The position numbers and the translations under genes were made by a program. The notes beneath the pieces are model-generated. The model did no database searches and had not been told where the DNA came from. It saw only the letters and a program-made list of their open reading frames with translations. Positions 42,640 through 51,943 of a stretch of DNA of 52,155 bases are shown here, piece by piece. Positions within the stretch are counted from its first letter, which is position 1; each line of letters starts with the position of its first letter. This DNA comes from Actinomycetes bacterium. GTDB taxonomy: Bacteria > Actinomycetota > Acidimicrobiia > IMCC26256 > PALSA-610. The stretch is taken from positions 1 to 52,155 of the forward strand of contig JANYBW010000044.1 of the NCBI GenBank assembly GCA_025360585.1. The letters are read 5' to 3'.

Positions 42640-43365
42640 ATGCGCACATTGGTGTGTATTCCTACGTACAAAGAAATTGAAAATATCGAAGAGGTGCTGC
42701 GCCGAACCCGCGCTGCGGTCCCGACCGCGCACATCTTGGTTCTCGACGACAACAGCGGCGACGGCACTGCCGAACTCGCGGAGAAGTTGGGAAACCAACT
42801 CGGCAATATTGAAGTTCTGCGACGGCCCGGTAAAGCGGGCCTCGGTGCGGCCTACCGAGCGGGCTTCGCGATCGGCCGTTCCCGCGGCTATGAAATTTTG
42901 TGCGAGATGGATGCCGATCTGTCGCACCAGCCAGAATCGCTGCCTGCCCTCATCCAGGCAGTCGAAGACGGAGCGGATCTCGCGATCGGCTCACGCTATG
43001 TACCCGGTGGTGCTGTACCGAACTGGCCGGCGCATCGGCTGGCGATTTCTCGGTGGGGCAATACCTATGCCCGGTTCATGTTGCGCCACGGCGTCACCGA
43101 TTCAACCGCCGGGTTCCGAGCGTTTCGGACGACGATCGTCGAGACGATCAATCACGCAACAACCAAGGGCGAGGGGTATCTCGTACAGGTTGAAACCGCC
43201 TACATGATCTCGCGCGTTGGCGGCGAGATCGTTGAGATTCCGATCACGTTTCGCGACCGCGAACGCGGCACATCAAAGATGTCCGCTTGGATCGTTGGCG
43301 AGGCCATGGGCTGGGTCACCCTCTGGGGAATCCGCGATCGTCTTACCCGCCGTCGCTCCCGTTGA
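42640..43365 (+). CDS. Polyprenol monophosphomannose synthase-like GT2 glycosyltransferase
   Basis: A 241-aa single-domain GT-A enzyme without membrane helices, matching actinobacterial Ppm1-C/Dpm1. Blocks: LVCIPTYKEIENIEEVL, HILVLDDNSGDGTAELAEKLG, GKAGLGAAYRAGFAIG, the metal-binding DADLSHQPESLP, AIGSRYVPGGAVPNWP, GVTDSTAGFRAFR and IPITFRDRERGTSKMS. Such enzymes move mannose from GDP-mannose to polyprenyl phosphate, supplying the lipid-linked donor used by GT-C transferases such as those encoded at 36151 and 47864. ATG 42640 follows AGGAG. 12 bp from the methyltransferase. Confidence 0.92.
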   Translation: MRTLVCIPTYKEIENIEEVLRRTRAAVPTAHILVLDDNSGDGTAELAEKLGNQLGNIEVLRRPGKAGLGAAYRAGFAIGRSRGYEILCEMDADLSHQPESLPALIQAVEDGADLAIGSRYVPGGAVPNWPAHRLAISRWGNTYARFMLRHGVTDSTAGFRAFRTTIVETINHATTKGEGYLVQVETAYMISRVGGEIVEIPITFRDRERGTSKMSAWIVGEAMGWVTLWGIRDRLTRRRSR

Positions 43366-43379
43366 CCACCGCGAGACCA

Positions 43380-44318
43380 ATGAGCACACAACCGGATACC
43401 CACTCGCGCACGCGCGCGCTTCTTGTCGCTGAGCTCGACGGCCCGCGATTTTCGCACCCGCAATATCTGCGATGGTTCTACGATGACAATCCGCGTGGTG
43501 CGGCGCTCCTCGAAAACATCGACGATGCAGAATCTGGCCGCCAAGTCGGGCACTACGGCGTCCTGCCCGCTCGGTTTCGTCACCGAAACGAACGTATTCC
43601 GTTCATCTTTTCGACCAACGTCGCGACTGATTCCGAAGCCCGCCAGAGCGGACTGTTTCGCAAGATGGCTGAACGCATCTACGCGCGCGCCTCCGCGACG
43701 GGCGCACCCGCGATGATTGGCGTTGGCAACGAGGCTTCCACCGTCGTTGTGGTTGAACGTTTCGGGTGGCATCGTCTTGGTCCGATGCGCGCCAAGGTCG
43801 CCGTGCCCGCTTTCGCACGTGGCGTAAAGCGGTTTTCGATCGATTCGCAATTTTTGGCGAGCGCGGAATTCGCGCAGCTGACCGAACATCTCAGCGACCT
43901 GCCGGTACAAGGTTGGGCGCAACACTGGGACACCGAATTTTTGACCTGGCGGCTCGCCCGTCCTGATGGCGGCTACATGCTGCACGTTTCAAACGATGCA
44001 ATCGCCGTGACCGCACGCACGACGGGCCCCGCAGGAATTCCCTTTGCCGTGCTCCTCAAGGTCTGGCCCGCGTCGCCAGCTCAAGCCAAGAAACCGAGCG
44101 TTCCCGCGCTGGTTGGTAGCGCGCTCATAGGGCACCGGGCCGTCGCGTGCGTGTACGCGGGCTGGAACCAAAATGTAAGTGTTCCTGGTGTCCGGCTACC
44201 GAGTCGTCTGCAACCGTCGCCACTGAACGTTGTGCTCAAGGTCCTCGATCCCAACCAGATCGATCCGAACTCGTTTCACCTCGATACATGGGAACTCCTC
44301 GACATGGACGCCTACTAA
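43380..44318 (+). CDS. GNAT-fold acyltransferase-like protein
   Basis: A 312-aa soluble protein. The first 150 residues resemble a GNAT acyltransferase: ALLVAELDGPRFSHPQYLRWFYDDNPRG, a strand with VGHYGVLPARFRHRNERIPFIFSTNVATDSEARQSGLFRKMAERIY (CoA-binding loop position), and GNEASTVVVVERFGWHRLG. The second half (WDTEFLTWRLARPDGGY, LLKVWPASP, FHLDTWELLDMDAY) could be another GNAT-like half. Similar proteins are found in polysaccharide clusters, where they N-acylate amino sugars. It lies 14 bp after the Dpm1-like gene and abuts the deacetylase start, so acylation/deacetylation of the same glycan is plausible. Start ATG 43380. Confidence 0.7.
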   Translation: MSTQPDTHSRTRALLVAELDGPRFSHPQYLRWFYDDNPRGAALLENIDDAESGRQVGHYGVLPARFRHRNERIPFIFSTNVATDSEARQSGLFRKMAERIYARASATGAPAMIGVGNEASTVVVVERFGWHRLGPMRAKVAVPAFARGVKRFSIDSQFLASAEFAQLTEHLSDLPVQGWAQHWDTEFLTWRLARPDGGYMLHVSNDAIAVTARTTGPAGIPFAVLLKVWPASPAQAKKPSVPALVGSALIGHRAVACVYAGWNQNVSVPGVRLPSRLQPSPLNVVLKVLDPNQIDPNSFHLDTWELLDMDAY

Positions 44319-45140
44319 GTGTCGACCGCCGGTCCGACACGTGTTCGAGCGCCGATCACTTTCACGATCGACGTCGAGGATTATGCACCGCCCGGCCAAG
44401 CCGTTCGGGCGGAGTCGATCGTGCATTCCGTGCTCGACGCGCTCGATGGCCTGGGTGCGCGCGGAACCTTTTTCATTGTGGGTGAACTTGCGCAATCCCA
44501 TCCGGCGATGACCAAAGCGATCGCCGACCGGGGACACGAACTCGGTCTGCACGGATGGCGCCACGTTCCCCTGCCCGAACTTGACCCACCGACTTTGAAG
44601 GCTGACCTCGATCGAGGCATCAAAGTGCTCGAGGATTTAAGTGGTGCATCGGTCAGTGGCTTTCGCGCGCCGATGTTCTCATTAGTACCCGAATCTCGCT
44701 GGGCCGTCGAGGTCGTGGGCGATGCTGGCTTCATCTATTCGTCGAGTGTCCTGCCGGCGCGCAGCCCACTCTGGGGTGATCCGACCGCAGCGCGACATCC
44801 GTTTCGGTGGCCCAATGGGCTCATCGAATTCCCGTGCCCGGTGGTTTCGTTCGGCGCAGTCGCGAACCCCTATCTCGGCGGAACCTACCTTCGGCTTTTG
44901 CCTTTGTCTCTCGTGCGGTACGGGCTCGCGCAAGCCGCCGGCGATGAAGCACTCTGGATGTATTGCCATCCGTACGATTTTGATCCACTGGAGCCATTTC
45001 GGTCACGGCCCGAACTCGGCAAGATGGGCAGCCGAGTCATGTGGGTCGGACGTTCTCGCATGCAGCGCCGAGTCGCGCGAATTTTACGAGGACGGGTTGG
45101 AGCACCGTTACGCGAACGATGTGAGGCTGTGCCAAGCTAA
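44319..45140 (+). CDS. Polysaccharide deacetylase (NodB domain)
   Basis: A 273-aa CE4-type deacetylase. The catalytic base and metal Asp are in TIDVEDY, the metal His pair in HGWRHV (H-x3-H), GFRAPMFS is the conserved RxP turn, and MYCHPYDFDP supplies the late His. FDxxGARGTFFIVGE-like sequence (GLGARGTFFIVGELAQ) is also present. The set is complete, so it should be active, removing N-acetyl groups from sugar chains. GTG 44319 directly follows the preceding TAA; no RBS is seen beyond the previous reading frame, so coupling is likely. Members of this subgroup (HpnK/DUF3473-like) belong to exopolysaccharide loci. Confidence 0.9.
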   Translation: MSTAGPTRVRAPITFTIDVEDYAPPGQAVRAESIVHSVLDALDGLGARGTFFIVGELAQSHPAMTKAIADRGHELGLHGWRHVPLPELDPPTLKADLDRGIKVLEDLSGASVSGFRAPMFSLVPESRWAVEVVGDAGFIYSSSVLPARSPLWGDPTAARHPFRWPNGLIEFPCPVVSFGAVANPYLGGTYLRLLPLSLVRYGLAQAAGDEALWMYCHPYDFDPLEPFRSRPELGKMGSRVMWVGRSRMQRRVARILRGRVGAPLRERCEAVPS

Positions 45141-45143
45141 GGC

Positions 45144-46556
45144 ATGGGTTTGCGCACTGCAGAGCAATATCGGGCTTCACTCCGCGACGAACGCGTGCTG
45201 TGGTACCAAGGCAAACGGGTCGAATGTGTGCTCGACAACGCTGATCTTCGGGTCGCGGTCGATCATTCAGCGTTGGATTTCGAAGTCGGCCACAATCCGC
45301 AATACCGCGACCTCGCCGTCGCAACCGATCCGGATTCCGGCGAGGATTACAGCGCCTACTATCGCATCCCACGCACCACCGAAGACCTCCTCGCCCGGAT
45401 GCGGCTCATCGAGCTGACTACCGCGTTGGGGGGCACGCTGTTGTCGATCAAAGATGTCGGCAGCGATGCCATGTTCGCCCTACTCGGACTCTTGCAGGGC
45501 GAAGAACGTGAACGAATTCAAGCGTTTTACGACCGAGCGCGCGCAAATGACCTCGCGGTTGCCGTTGCCCAAACCGACGTGAAGGGTGATCGCAGCAAAT
45601 CGCCAAGCCAGCAAGCCGATCCTGATCTGCACGTTCATGTCGTCGATTCCTCCGACGAAGGCATCATCGTGCGCGGCGCCAAAGTACACACCAGCCTCAC
45701 ACCAAACTGCAACGAAATTCTCGTGCTGCCGACCAGGGCGATGAAACCCGAAGACGCGGACTACGCAATCGCGTTTGCAGTCACGCCCGATACGCCGGGC
45801 GTGGCCATGTACGTCAGCCCGTACTCCGCGGGCGAGCGCCATCCCTGGGAGTTCCCTGCTTCTTCGAAGCACAAAATGCTCGAGACCCTCACGGTGTTTA
45901 ACGATGTATTCGTTCCGTGGGAGCGCGTATTTTTGTACCGACAACCCGAGCTTGCCGGCCCCATGGCGTTGGCGTTCGTGGAGTATCACCGTTTCACCGC
46001 GGTCTCGTACAAACTCCCGTTGCTCGACGCGCTCGTCGGTGCCGCCGCAGAAATCGCGCGCATGAACGGAGTTATTTCGGCGGGCCACATCCGCGACAAA
46101 CTCACGCAGCTCGTGATCTACAACGAAACGGTGCGGACATTGATCGAAGCCGCGGCGCGCCGCGGCAAGATCGGCGCCGATGGCTACTGCCGCCCTGATA
46201 GCGCCACGACCAACATCGCGAAATACACGTTTGCGACGGGCTTCCACGACGCGATCCGAGCGGTCCAAGATTGCGCGGGCGGCTTGCTTGTGACGGGGCC
46301 GGGTGGCCACGATTGGGACAACCCTGAAATCCGGCCGGTGCTGGAAAAATACTTCGCAGCCGCCGCGCCTGCAGCTGAACGTCTCGCGATGATCAACCTC
46401 ATTTCAGATCTCACCGTTAAAGATTTCGGTGGCTATCACGCGGTGCTCGCGGTGCATGCCGAGGGAAGCATCGAAGCCGAAAAGATGCAGATCTTTCGCG
46501 CCTACGACTCTGCGCGTCCGTTAGGCCTCGCCCGCAGGCTTGCAGGGTTGGAATAA
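45144..46556 (+). CDS. 4-hydroxyphenylacetate 3-hydroxylase (HpaB) family monooxygenase
   Basis: A 470-aa flavin-dependent enzyme of the HpaB/4-hydroxybutyryl-CoA dehydratase superfamily. N-terminal GLRTAEQYRASLRDERVLWYQGKRVE is typical; middle: AQTDVKGDRSKSPSQQADPDLHVHVVDSSDEGIIVRGAKVHTSLTPNCNEILVLPT; C-terminal half: FNDVFVPWERVFLY, HRFTAVSYKLPLLDALVGAA. The four iron-sulfur ligands of the dehydratase are not evident, which favours a FADH2-using monooxygenase on a phenolic or related substrate. Starts 3 nt after the deacetylase stop, so it may be co-transcribed though functionally separate. No reductase (HpaC) gene is near. Confidence 0.85.
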   Translation: MGLRTAEQYRASLRDERVLWYQGKRVECVLDNADLRVAVDHSALDFEVGHNPQYRDLAVATDPDSGEDYSAYYRIPRTTEDLLARMRLIELTTALGGTLLSIKDVGSDAMFALLGLLQGEERERIQAFYDRARANDLAVAVAQTDVKGDRSKSPSQQADPDLHVHVVDSSDEGIIVRGAKVHTSLTPNCNEILVLPTRAMKPEDADYAIAFAVTPDTPGVAMYVSPYSAGERHPWEFPASSKHKMLETLTVFNDVFVPWERVFLYRQPELAGPMALAFVEYHRFTAVSYKLPLLDALVGAAAEIARMNGVISAGHIRDKLTQLVIYNETVRTLIEAAARRGKIGADGYCRPDSATTNIAKYTFATGFHDAIRAVQDCAGGLLVTGPGGHDWDNPEIRPVLEKYFAAAAPAAERLAMINLISDLTVKDFGGYHAVLAVHAEGSIEAEKMQIFRAYDSARPLGLARRLAGLE

Positions 46557-46620
46557 CCCGGGTACCGAATGCACCCTAAGTGGGTTGCGGGGTGACTCTG
46601 GGTTCAGGGTTAGTCGTGGG
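46553..46620. repeat. G-rich intergenic tract between convergent genes
   Basis: The spacer after the HpaB-type gene carries GGGTT and GGGG runs (GTGGGTTGCGGGGTGAC, CTGGGTTCAGGGTTAG). GCACCC/GGGTTGC at 46571-46588 can pair as a small hairpin, a possible terminator. Confidence 0.45.
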
Positions 46621-47041
46621 TAACCGGCCATTCCGCAGGGTTCGGCTTCGTTTCGGTCGCGAGCATTTCGCCGCGCAAAATGGCAAGTTCCTCGGCAAGA
46701 AAACGGGTGCGTTCCTCGAGGCGTGTGAGCTCATACGAGAAGTACACACAAATCAGCAATAAGAACGCGATCGCTAAGAGAAACAGCGCGTTCGGTGGTG
46801 AGTAGATACTGAGCGAGCGAGCGACTCGATCGATCGCGCCGGGGAACGTGGCAATCGCGAGCACAACAACACCGGTGACAATCCATAGCAACGTGTACTT
46901 GCCGCGCAGCTGACGTCGACGCAACAAGCGCAGAAGAAAGCCCGCCGCGATTGCACATACGATCAACACCATGATGTGCGCGGGAGTTGAGAGGCCGAAC
47001 GAAGGCGGATCGCCAACCAATTTGGTCGTTGCGATGTTCAC
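46610..47041 (-). CDS. DUF2304 domain membrane protein
   Basis: A 143-aa protein with three predicted helices (AHIMVLIVCAIAAGFLLRLL, YTLLWIVTGVVVLAIATF, ALFLLAIAFLLLICVYFSYEL), then a cytoplasmic coiled coil (TRLEERTRFLAEELAILRGEM). This is the standard DUF2304 layout. GTG 47041 overlaps the stop of the GT2 gene as GTGA. DUF2304 proteins regularly accompany GT2 enzymes in surface-glycan loci and are thought to anchor or assist them; the exact role is unknown. Confidence 0.88.
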   Translation of the reverse strand: MNIATTKLVGDPPSFGLSTPAHIMVLIVCAIAAGFLLRLLRRRQLRGKYTLLWIVTGVVVLAIATFPGAIDRVARSLSIYSPPNALFLLAIAFLLLICVYFSYELTRLEERTRFLAEELAILRGEMLATETKPNPAEWPVTHD

Positions 47042-47823
47042 GAATCACTTCCGGGCGTTGGCAGCGCGGGCGGTCGACGAAACGACCATTGCGCAATCAT
47101 GGTGACGATAAGCCGAAGATAGTGAAACACCAACCGGAAGTGACGAGTGGATGGAGTTCCGGCTTGACGTTCGCGTATCACCGTTGGAGCCTCAACGGCT
47201 CGAAGCCCTGCGTTGCAGACTTGCAGTAGCGATTCCGTGGAATCCATAAATTCAACCGGGTAAGTCTGAGCGAACAGTTTCAAAACCGCGAGGTCAAAGG
47301 CACGGAATCCCGAAGAGGTATCCGAAAAATTGCTGTTGGTCATCGTGTTCATCATGACTCGCAACACATTCATCGCGCCCCTGCGGACCGGCCCAACGCG
47401 ATATTCGACTGTGCCGCCTTCGCCGAAACGGGTTCCGACGACCATGTCGGCGCCCGCATCGAGCGCCGCGAACAAGGTCGCGATTTCATTAGGGTCGTGC
47501 TGGCCGTCCGCATCGAATTGCACAGCCCGTTGGTATCCGTGACGAACGGCATAACGAAACCCGGTTTGCAACGCTCCACCGATTCCGAGATTGAACGGCA
47601 GTTCAGCGACCATGACGCCAAAACTTCGGGCAATCGCCGCGGTATCATCGGTGGAGCCATCCGAGACAACAATGACATCAAGATCGGGTCGCACTCGTTG
47701 CAATTCAGTGAGCGTGCCCGGCAGTGCATCTTGTTCGTTCCATGCGGGGATAATGACTAGTTCGGAGCTGCGCCGAACGCGCGATTCGCGTGGAAGCTCA
47801 GTGTTCGTGTCCGGACTCGTCAC
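47038..47823 (-). CDS. Glycosyltransferase family 2
   Basis: A 261-aa GT-A enzyme of the dolichol-phosphate-sugar synthase type: LVIIPAWNEQDALPGTL, DVIVVSDGSTDDTAAIA, LPFNLGIGGALQTGFRYA, the metal-binding DADGQHDP, GTRFGEGGTVEYRVG, SNFSDTSSGFRAFD. No N-terminal helices; DUF2304 downstream may give the membrane link. GTG 47823 is chosen because homology starts there and the longer frame overlaps the divergent gene. The divergent start at 47864 is 40 bp away, so the promoters must overlap. Probably transfers a sugar to polyprenyl phosphate for the GT-C enzyme encoded opposite. Confidence 0.88.
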   Translation of the reverse strand: MTSPDTNTELPRESRVRRSSELVIIPAWNEQDALPGTLTELQRVRPDLDVIVVSDGSTDDTAAIARSFGVMVAELPFNLGIGGALQTGFRYAVRHGYQRAVQFDADGQHDPNEIATLFAALDAGADMVVGTRFGEGGTVEYRVGPVRRGAMNVLRVMMNTMTNSNFSDTSSGFRAFDLAVLKLFAQTYPVEFMDSTESLLQVCNAGLRAVEAPTVIRERQAGTPSTRHFRLVFHYLRLIVTMIAQWSFRRPPALPTPGSDS

Positions 47824-47863
47824 AACTCCAGGGTAGTCCGGGTACCCCCGGTAGAGTGCGCTC

Positions 47864-50800
47864 GTGACTACCGCCACGGACGATCCCTCGCCCGCGAGCG
47901 CGCCGGCACGGCCTGGAAATACTGGACCACGCGCCCGACGCCATGTGGCACTCGACAGCCTTCGCGCCTTGGCTGCGATCGGCATCGTGCTCAGCCACGC
48001 TGGCGATGCCACTGCTTCAGGCTTCGGCAGCGGACAGCCGTTCACCCCTGGTTTTCCTGGCAAAGTCAGCCACCTCTTTGGGATGTCATTTCCAACGGGC
48101 GTTGCCGTTACCCAAATTGGTTTTTGCGTTGAGATCTTCTTTGTAATTTCCGCACTGTTGGTGTACCAACCGTTCATTGCCAATCACGTGCACGGAACCA
48201 AAACCATCGACCCAATTCGGTTCTTTTGGAAACGAGCGTGGCGGATTTATCCCGCGTACTGGGTCGCGCTCTTCCTCATTGTTGGATTCTCAACGCAGCA
48301 TCATTTGGCGAACGCTGAACAAGTCCTGACCAACGCAAGTTTGACAATGGGTTACGGCAGCGCATTCTCAGTCGCAGCAATCGCCGCATTGCGGCATGCG
48401 TGGACCCTTGTCGTCGAGATCAGCTTTTATTGTTTTGTGCCGCTGTGGGCCGCGACGATGCGAAGCTTGGGTAGGAGATTCGATCCACTGAGAACCGAGG
48501 TCTGCGGTGCGCTCGCGTTAACGGTGCTCGGCCCCACATTTGTGTGGTGGAGCCGCACCCACTCGGTATGGACACCATTTCGAATACTGCCGGGATTCTT
48601 CGGCGCGTTCGGAGTTGGAATGTTGTTCGCGGCTTACGGCGTCGCACGCGATCTCAACCGATTGCCCACCCGATCTGGCGAAGTACTCGAACGGTTGTCG
48701 TCGTGGTTCTGGCTTGCTGGCGCGGCGCTCTTTGTCGTTGTGATCAAGACTGCCGATCTGAGCTTTGGTGCGATGGTCGCGCCCGGCTCCACCAGCCAGA
48801 TATCCGAACGGATCATGCACACCGCGGTCGCTGCGCTCGTCGTTGCGCCGGCCGTGTTCGGCTGGCGGCAACGAAGCTGGGTTGGCAAGATTCTGACGCT
48901 GCGGGTCCTCGCGCGTATTGGGCTGTGGAGTTACGGCTTTTACCTCTGGCACTACGTGTTCATCGACTACATGCACGACCACCGCTTCGACACGAGCAGC
49001 ACATGGTTCTTCATCAAGATTGTGGTGTTCGCAACCGTTGGCGCAAGCGCGGCGGGCGCGCTGAGTTGGTATGTGATCGAACGGCCCATGATGCACCTCG
49101 GCGCGGGAAGTTGGACGCGACCGCGATGGCTGCAGTGGCGACCACCGTCGTTTTATCGCGGGCTCATCGCCATCACGGCCGCGGCATTGGCCTGGCGCGT
49201 CGTGTACGTCGTCACCAACATCGGCCGCCTGCATCTCAACGGCGACGCGTTCTATTACCACACACAAGCCAACGATCTCGCGAAAGGACGTTGGTTTATT
49301 GATCCCAGCCAGTTCGCGTTTTATGGACGCGTCACGCCATCGGCAGGGCACCCCCCTGCATATTTACTGTACCTCGCCGCAGTGTCGCGTTGGATCGGGC
49401 AATCAGAGCTCACCCATCGCCTCGCATCGACGTTGCTTGGCGCCGCGACGGTGTTTGCCGTTGGCGTATTCGCGCGCAAGCTGTTCAACGATGATCGTGC
49501 GGGTTGGCTCGCGGCGGGCATCGCCACGATCTACGCGCACCTTTGGATCAACGATGAGATGTTGATGTCCGAGAGCATGGCGCAGCTCTGGACGGTCGTT
49601 GCCTTTATCGCGGTATACCGCTGCTGGCGCGATCCTCGCCGCGGTACCGCGCTGTGGATGGGCACCGCGATCGGGCTTGCGGCGATGAGCCGAGCCGAAG
49701 CCGCGACATTGTTTCCTCTCTTGGTCATTCCGCTGCTGCTATTGCTGCGGCATTTATCCTGGCGTCGGCGCATCGGGCTCGCCGCCGTGGCATGTATCGC
49801 TGGCAGCGTCGTGATGATGCCGTGGATCGCGTTCAATCTCGGGCGCTTCGCTCATCCGGTGACCATGTCGAACGGCATTGGAAGCGTGCTTATGGTCGCG
49901 AACTGTGACCGGACCTATGGCCACCATCGCGTTCCCGCGGGCGAGGATCCCAACGCCTACCTTGCGTACTGGAGTGTCGGCTGCGCGATCGACGGTGGTT
50001 TCGGTCCGCTACAAAAGGGCGACGAATCTGAAAAAGAAGTCGAGTGGCGCCGCGTTGGATTGACGTACCTCAAAGCCCACAAATCGGAATTTGTATTTAA
50101 GATGGCTCCCTTGCGCGTGGCGCGGATGTGGGACATCGGCTTCATTGGCCAAAACGTGCATCCGTTCAACGCTGAGTTGGAAGGCCGCGGCGCCTGGCCG
50201 TCGACATTGGCCACAATGCAATACATCGTGTTGATGCCACTCGCACTGAATGGGTTGGTGATTCTGCGGCGCCGCAAGATACCGATCTTGCCGTTCCTTG
50301 CAGTCGCGGCGACGATCACGATCACCGCGGCAACGACCTTTGGAATAACGAGGTATCGCGCACCGGTCGATGCCTTGTTGCCCGCGCTCGCGGCCGGTGC
50401 AGTCATGGTGCGACTTCGTCGATCAAAACCATCGCCGGTCGCGGACGCGGACGCCACGGCAGAGCCCAAGCCATTCGCTACTCCGGCACACCGTTATCCA
50501 ACGCTCGAATTCCGTCGACTGATCCAATCACCACTGGCCGTGTTTGTGACGCTGGCGTTGCTTTTGGGCGGCCTATTCGCCACGCTTACTCCGGCGCTCG
50601 CGGGCTACGACGAAGGCGCACACCTTTGGCGATCGTGGCAAATTAGCGACGGTCGAATTGTGAGCGAGACGCGCCTGATCGATGGCGTACGACAACCAGG
50701 TCACGAATTTCCTGTCTCGCTCACACCCAAGCTGCTCGTACTCTTTCCGTTGCGCTTCACCGGCGCCCGCCAGAACCTCGACACGACCCAGGCATGGCGT

Positions 50801-51943
50801 CACATCCGCGATTCCGCGCCCGCGGGGCCAACAAAATTTATTGGTTTTAGTCAAGCCGCGGTCTACCCTCCGGCACCGTATCTACCCTCAGCCTTGGGAT
50901 TTCGCCTCGGCCGCACGATCGGCCTTTCAGCCTTAGGTCTTGTGCTCATGGCTCGTTGGGCTGCGCTCCTCGCCTTCATCGCGATCATCGGCCGGGCGAT
51001 CGTGCACATCCCCAAACGCCGTTGGTTGCTCGCGGCACTCGCGCTGACGCCGGTATGTCTGTTTCAATCCGCGATGATTTCCGCCGATGGCATCACGATT
51101 GCATTGTCACTGCTCGTAATCGCATTGGCGTGGAAGCTGCATGAAGCCGCGAACGCGCGGCTGTCGCGCGCGGTAGTCGGTGAAACCGCGCTGGTCTTGT
51201 TGGCGTTGGGCCTTTCGAAGCCACCGTACATTTTGTTTGGCGCGTTGTTGATCCCGACGATGTGGCGCCAATTCCGAGCGTTTCATTCATACCAGCTGAT
51301 CGTCGCGGCGGCTCCCGCAGTGATCGCGTTTGTGTTGTGGTCGAAATACGCGCAATCGATTTACGTCGCGCCGCAATTCGACACGGGGCGTGGAAGTTTT
51401 GCCTACAAGGGTGTCGATGCGGCTGCGCAATTTCGTGGACTTCGAACCCATCCACTGCGCCTCGTCAGCGTGATCGGTACGACCATCGCGCGCACCTGGA
51501 GTTCGATGTTGCACGATATGGTCGCACAAATTGCGGGGTGGGCCCGAGCTCGATCACTCAGCGCGCCGATTGCAATCACGACGTTCGTGGCCTGCGCAGT
51601 TGCGGTGCTCCAGCGCGATGCGGTGCCAATGCTCGCTACTGGTGGCGCTGAAAATGCCGATTGGTCAGCCCCGCGGCTGCGCCAGCGATTGGTGCCAATT
51701 GCGATTGCGGTGGCCACCACGACCGTTATATTTGCCTTGGCGTATGCGGGCTGGAATCAAGTAGCTGCACCCCGTATCGACGAGTTCCAAGGGCGCTATC
51801 TTTTTGCGCCCTTCGCTTTGCTCCTTTTCGCGTTACCATCGCTCCAACGAAGTACGCGCAGGATCGCATCGTGGGCTCCGGCAGTCGTGGTGGCCGCGGC
51901 AAGCGCCCTTTCGTTAATCGGGCTGATCGGCCGGGCGTACTAA
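47864..51943 (+). CDS. Acyltransferase-3 / GT-C glycosyltransferase / DUF2142 triple-fusion membrane protein
   Basis: A 1359-aa polytopic membrane protein in three parts. Residues about 25-410: acyltransferase family 3 (OafA-like) with HVALDSLRALAAIGIVLSHAG, GFCVEIFFVISALLVYQPF, RFFWKRAWRIYPAYW, HAWTLVVEISFYCFVPL and a final GLWSYGFYLWHYV. Residues about 430-840: a PMT/ArnT-like GT-C with GDAFYYHTQANDLAKGRWF, HPPAYLLYLAAVSRW, AAMSRAEAATLFPL and GITRYRAPVDALLPALA. Residues about 880-1359: DUF2142 with GYDEGAHLWRSWQISDG, QAAVYPPAPYLPSALGFRLGR, GLSKPPYILFGALLI and FQGRYLFAPFALLL. Probably decorates an exported glycan with acyl and sugar groups. GTG 47864 start; no clear RBS. Confidence 0.85.
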   Translation: MTTATDDPSPASAPARPGNTGPRARRHVALDSLRALAAIGIVLSHAGDATASGFGSGQPFTPGFPGKVSHLFGMSFPTGVAVTQIGFCVEIFFVISALLVYQPFIANHVHGTKTIDPIRFFWKRAWRIYPAYWVALFLIVGFSTQHHLANAEQVLTNASLTMGYGSAFSVAAIAALRHAWTLVVEISFYCFVPLWAATMRSLGRRFDPLRTEVCGALALTVLGPTFVWWSRTHSVWTPFRILPGFFGAFGVGMLFAAYGVARDLNRLPTRSGEVLERLSSWFWLAGAALFVVVIKTADLSFGAMVAPGSTSQISERIMHTAVAALVVAPAVFGWRQRSWVGKILTLRVLARIGLWSYGFYLWHYVFIDYMHDHRFDTSSTWFFIKIVVFATVGASAAGALSWYVIERPMMHLGAGSWTRPRWLQWRPPSFYRGLIAITAAALAWRVVYVVTNIGRLHLNGDAFYYHTQANDLAKGRWFIDPSQFAFYGRVTPSAGHPPAYLLYLAAVSRWIGQSELTHRLASTLLGAATVFAVGVFARKLFNDDRAGWLAAGIATIYAHLWINDEMLMSESMAQLWTVVAFIAVYRCWRDPRRGTALWMGTAIGLAAMSRAEAATLFPLLVIPLLLLLRHLSWRRRIGLAAVACIAGSVVMMPWIAFNLGRFAHPVTMSNGIGSVLMVANCDRTYGHHRVPAGEDPNAYLAYWSVGCAIDGGFGPLQKGDESEKEVEWRRVGLTYLKAHKSEFVFKMAPLRVARMWDIGFIGQNVHPFNAELEGRGAWPSTLATMQYIVLMPLALNGLVILRRRKIPILPFLAVAATITITAATTFGITRYRAPVDALLPALAAGAVMVRLRRSKPSPVADADATAEPKPFATPAHRYPTLEFRRLIQSPLAVFVTLALLLGGLFATLTPALAGYDEGAHLWRSWQISDGRIVSETRLIDGVRQPGHEFPVSLTPKLLVLFPLRFTGARQNLDTTQAWRHIRDSAPAGPTKFIGFSQAAVYPPAPYLPSALGFRLGRTIGLSALGLVLMARWAALLAFIAIIGRAIVHIPKRRWLLAALALTPVCLFQSAMISADGITIALSLLVIALAWKLHEAANARLSRAVVGETALVLLALGLSKPPYILFGALLIPTMWRQFRAFHSYQLIVAAAPAVIAFVLWSKYAQSIYVAPQFDTGRGSFAYKGVDAAAQFRGLRTHPLRLVSVIGTTIARTWSSMLHDMVAQIAGWARARSLSAPIAITTFVACAVAVLQRDAVPMLATGGAENADWSAPRLRQRLVPIAIAVATTTVIFALAYAGWNQVAAPRIDEFQGRYLFAPFALLLFALPSLQRSTRRIASWAPAVVVAAASALSLIGLIGRAY

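Noticed and set aside
48518-49351. 277-codon reverse frame inside the triple-fusion gene
   Set aside because: Antisense to clear acyltransferase-3 sequence; composition typical of a shadow.
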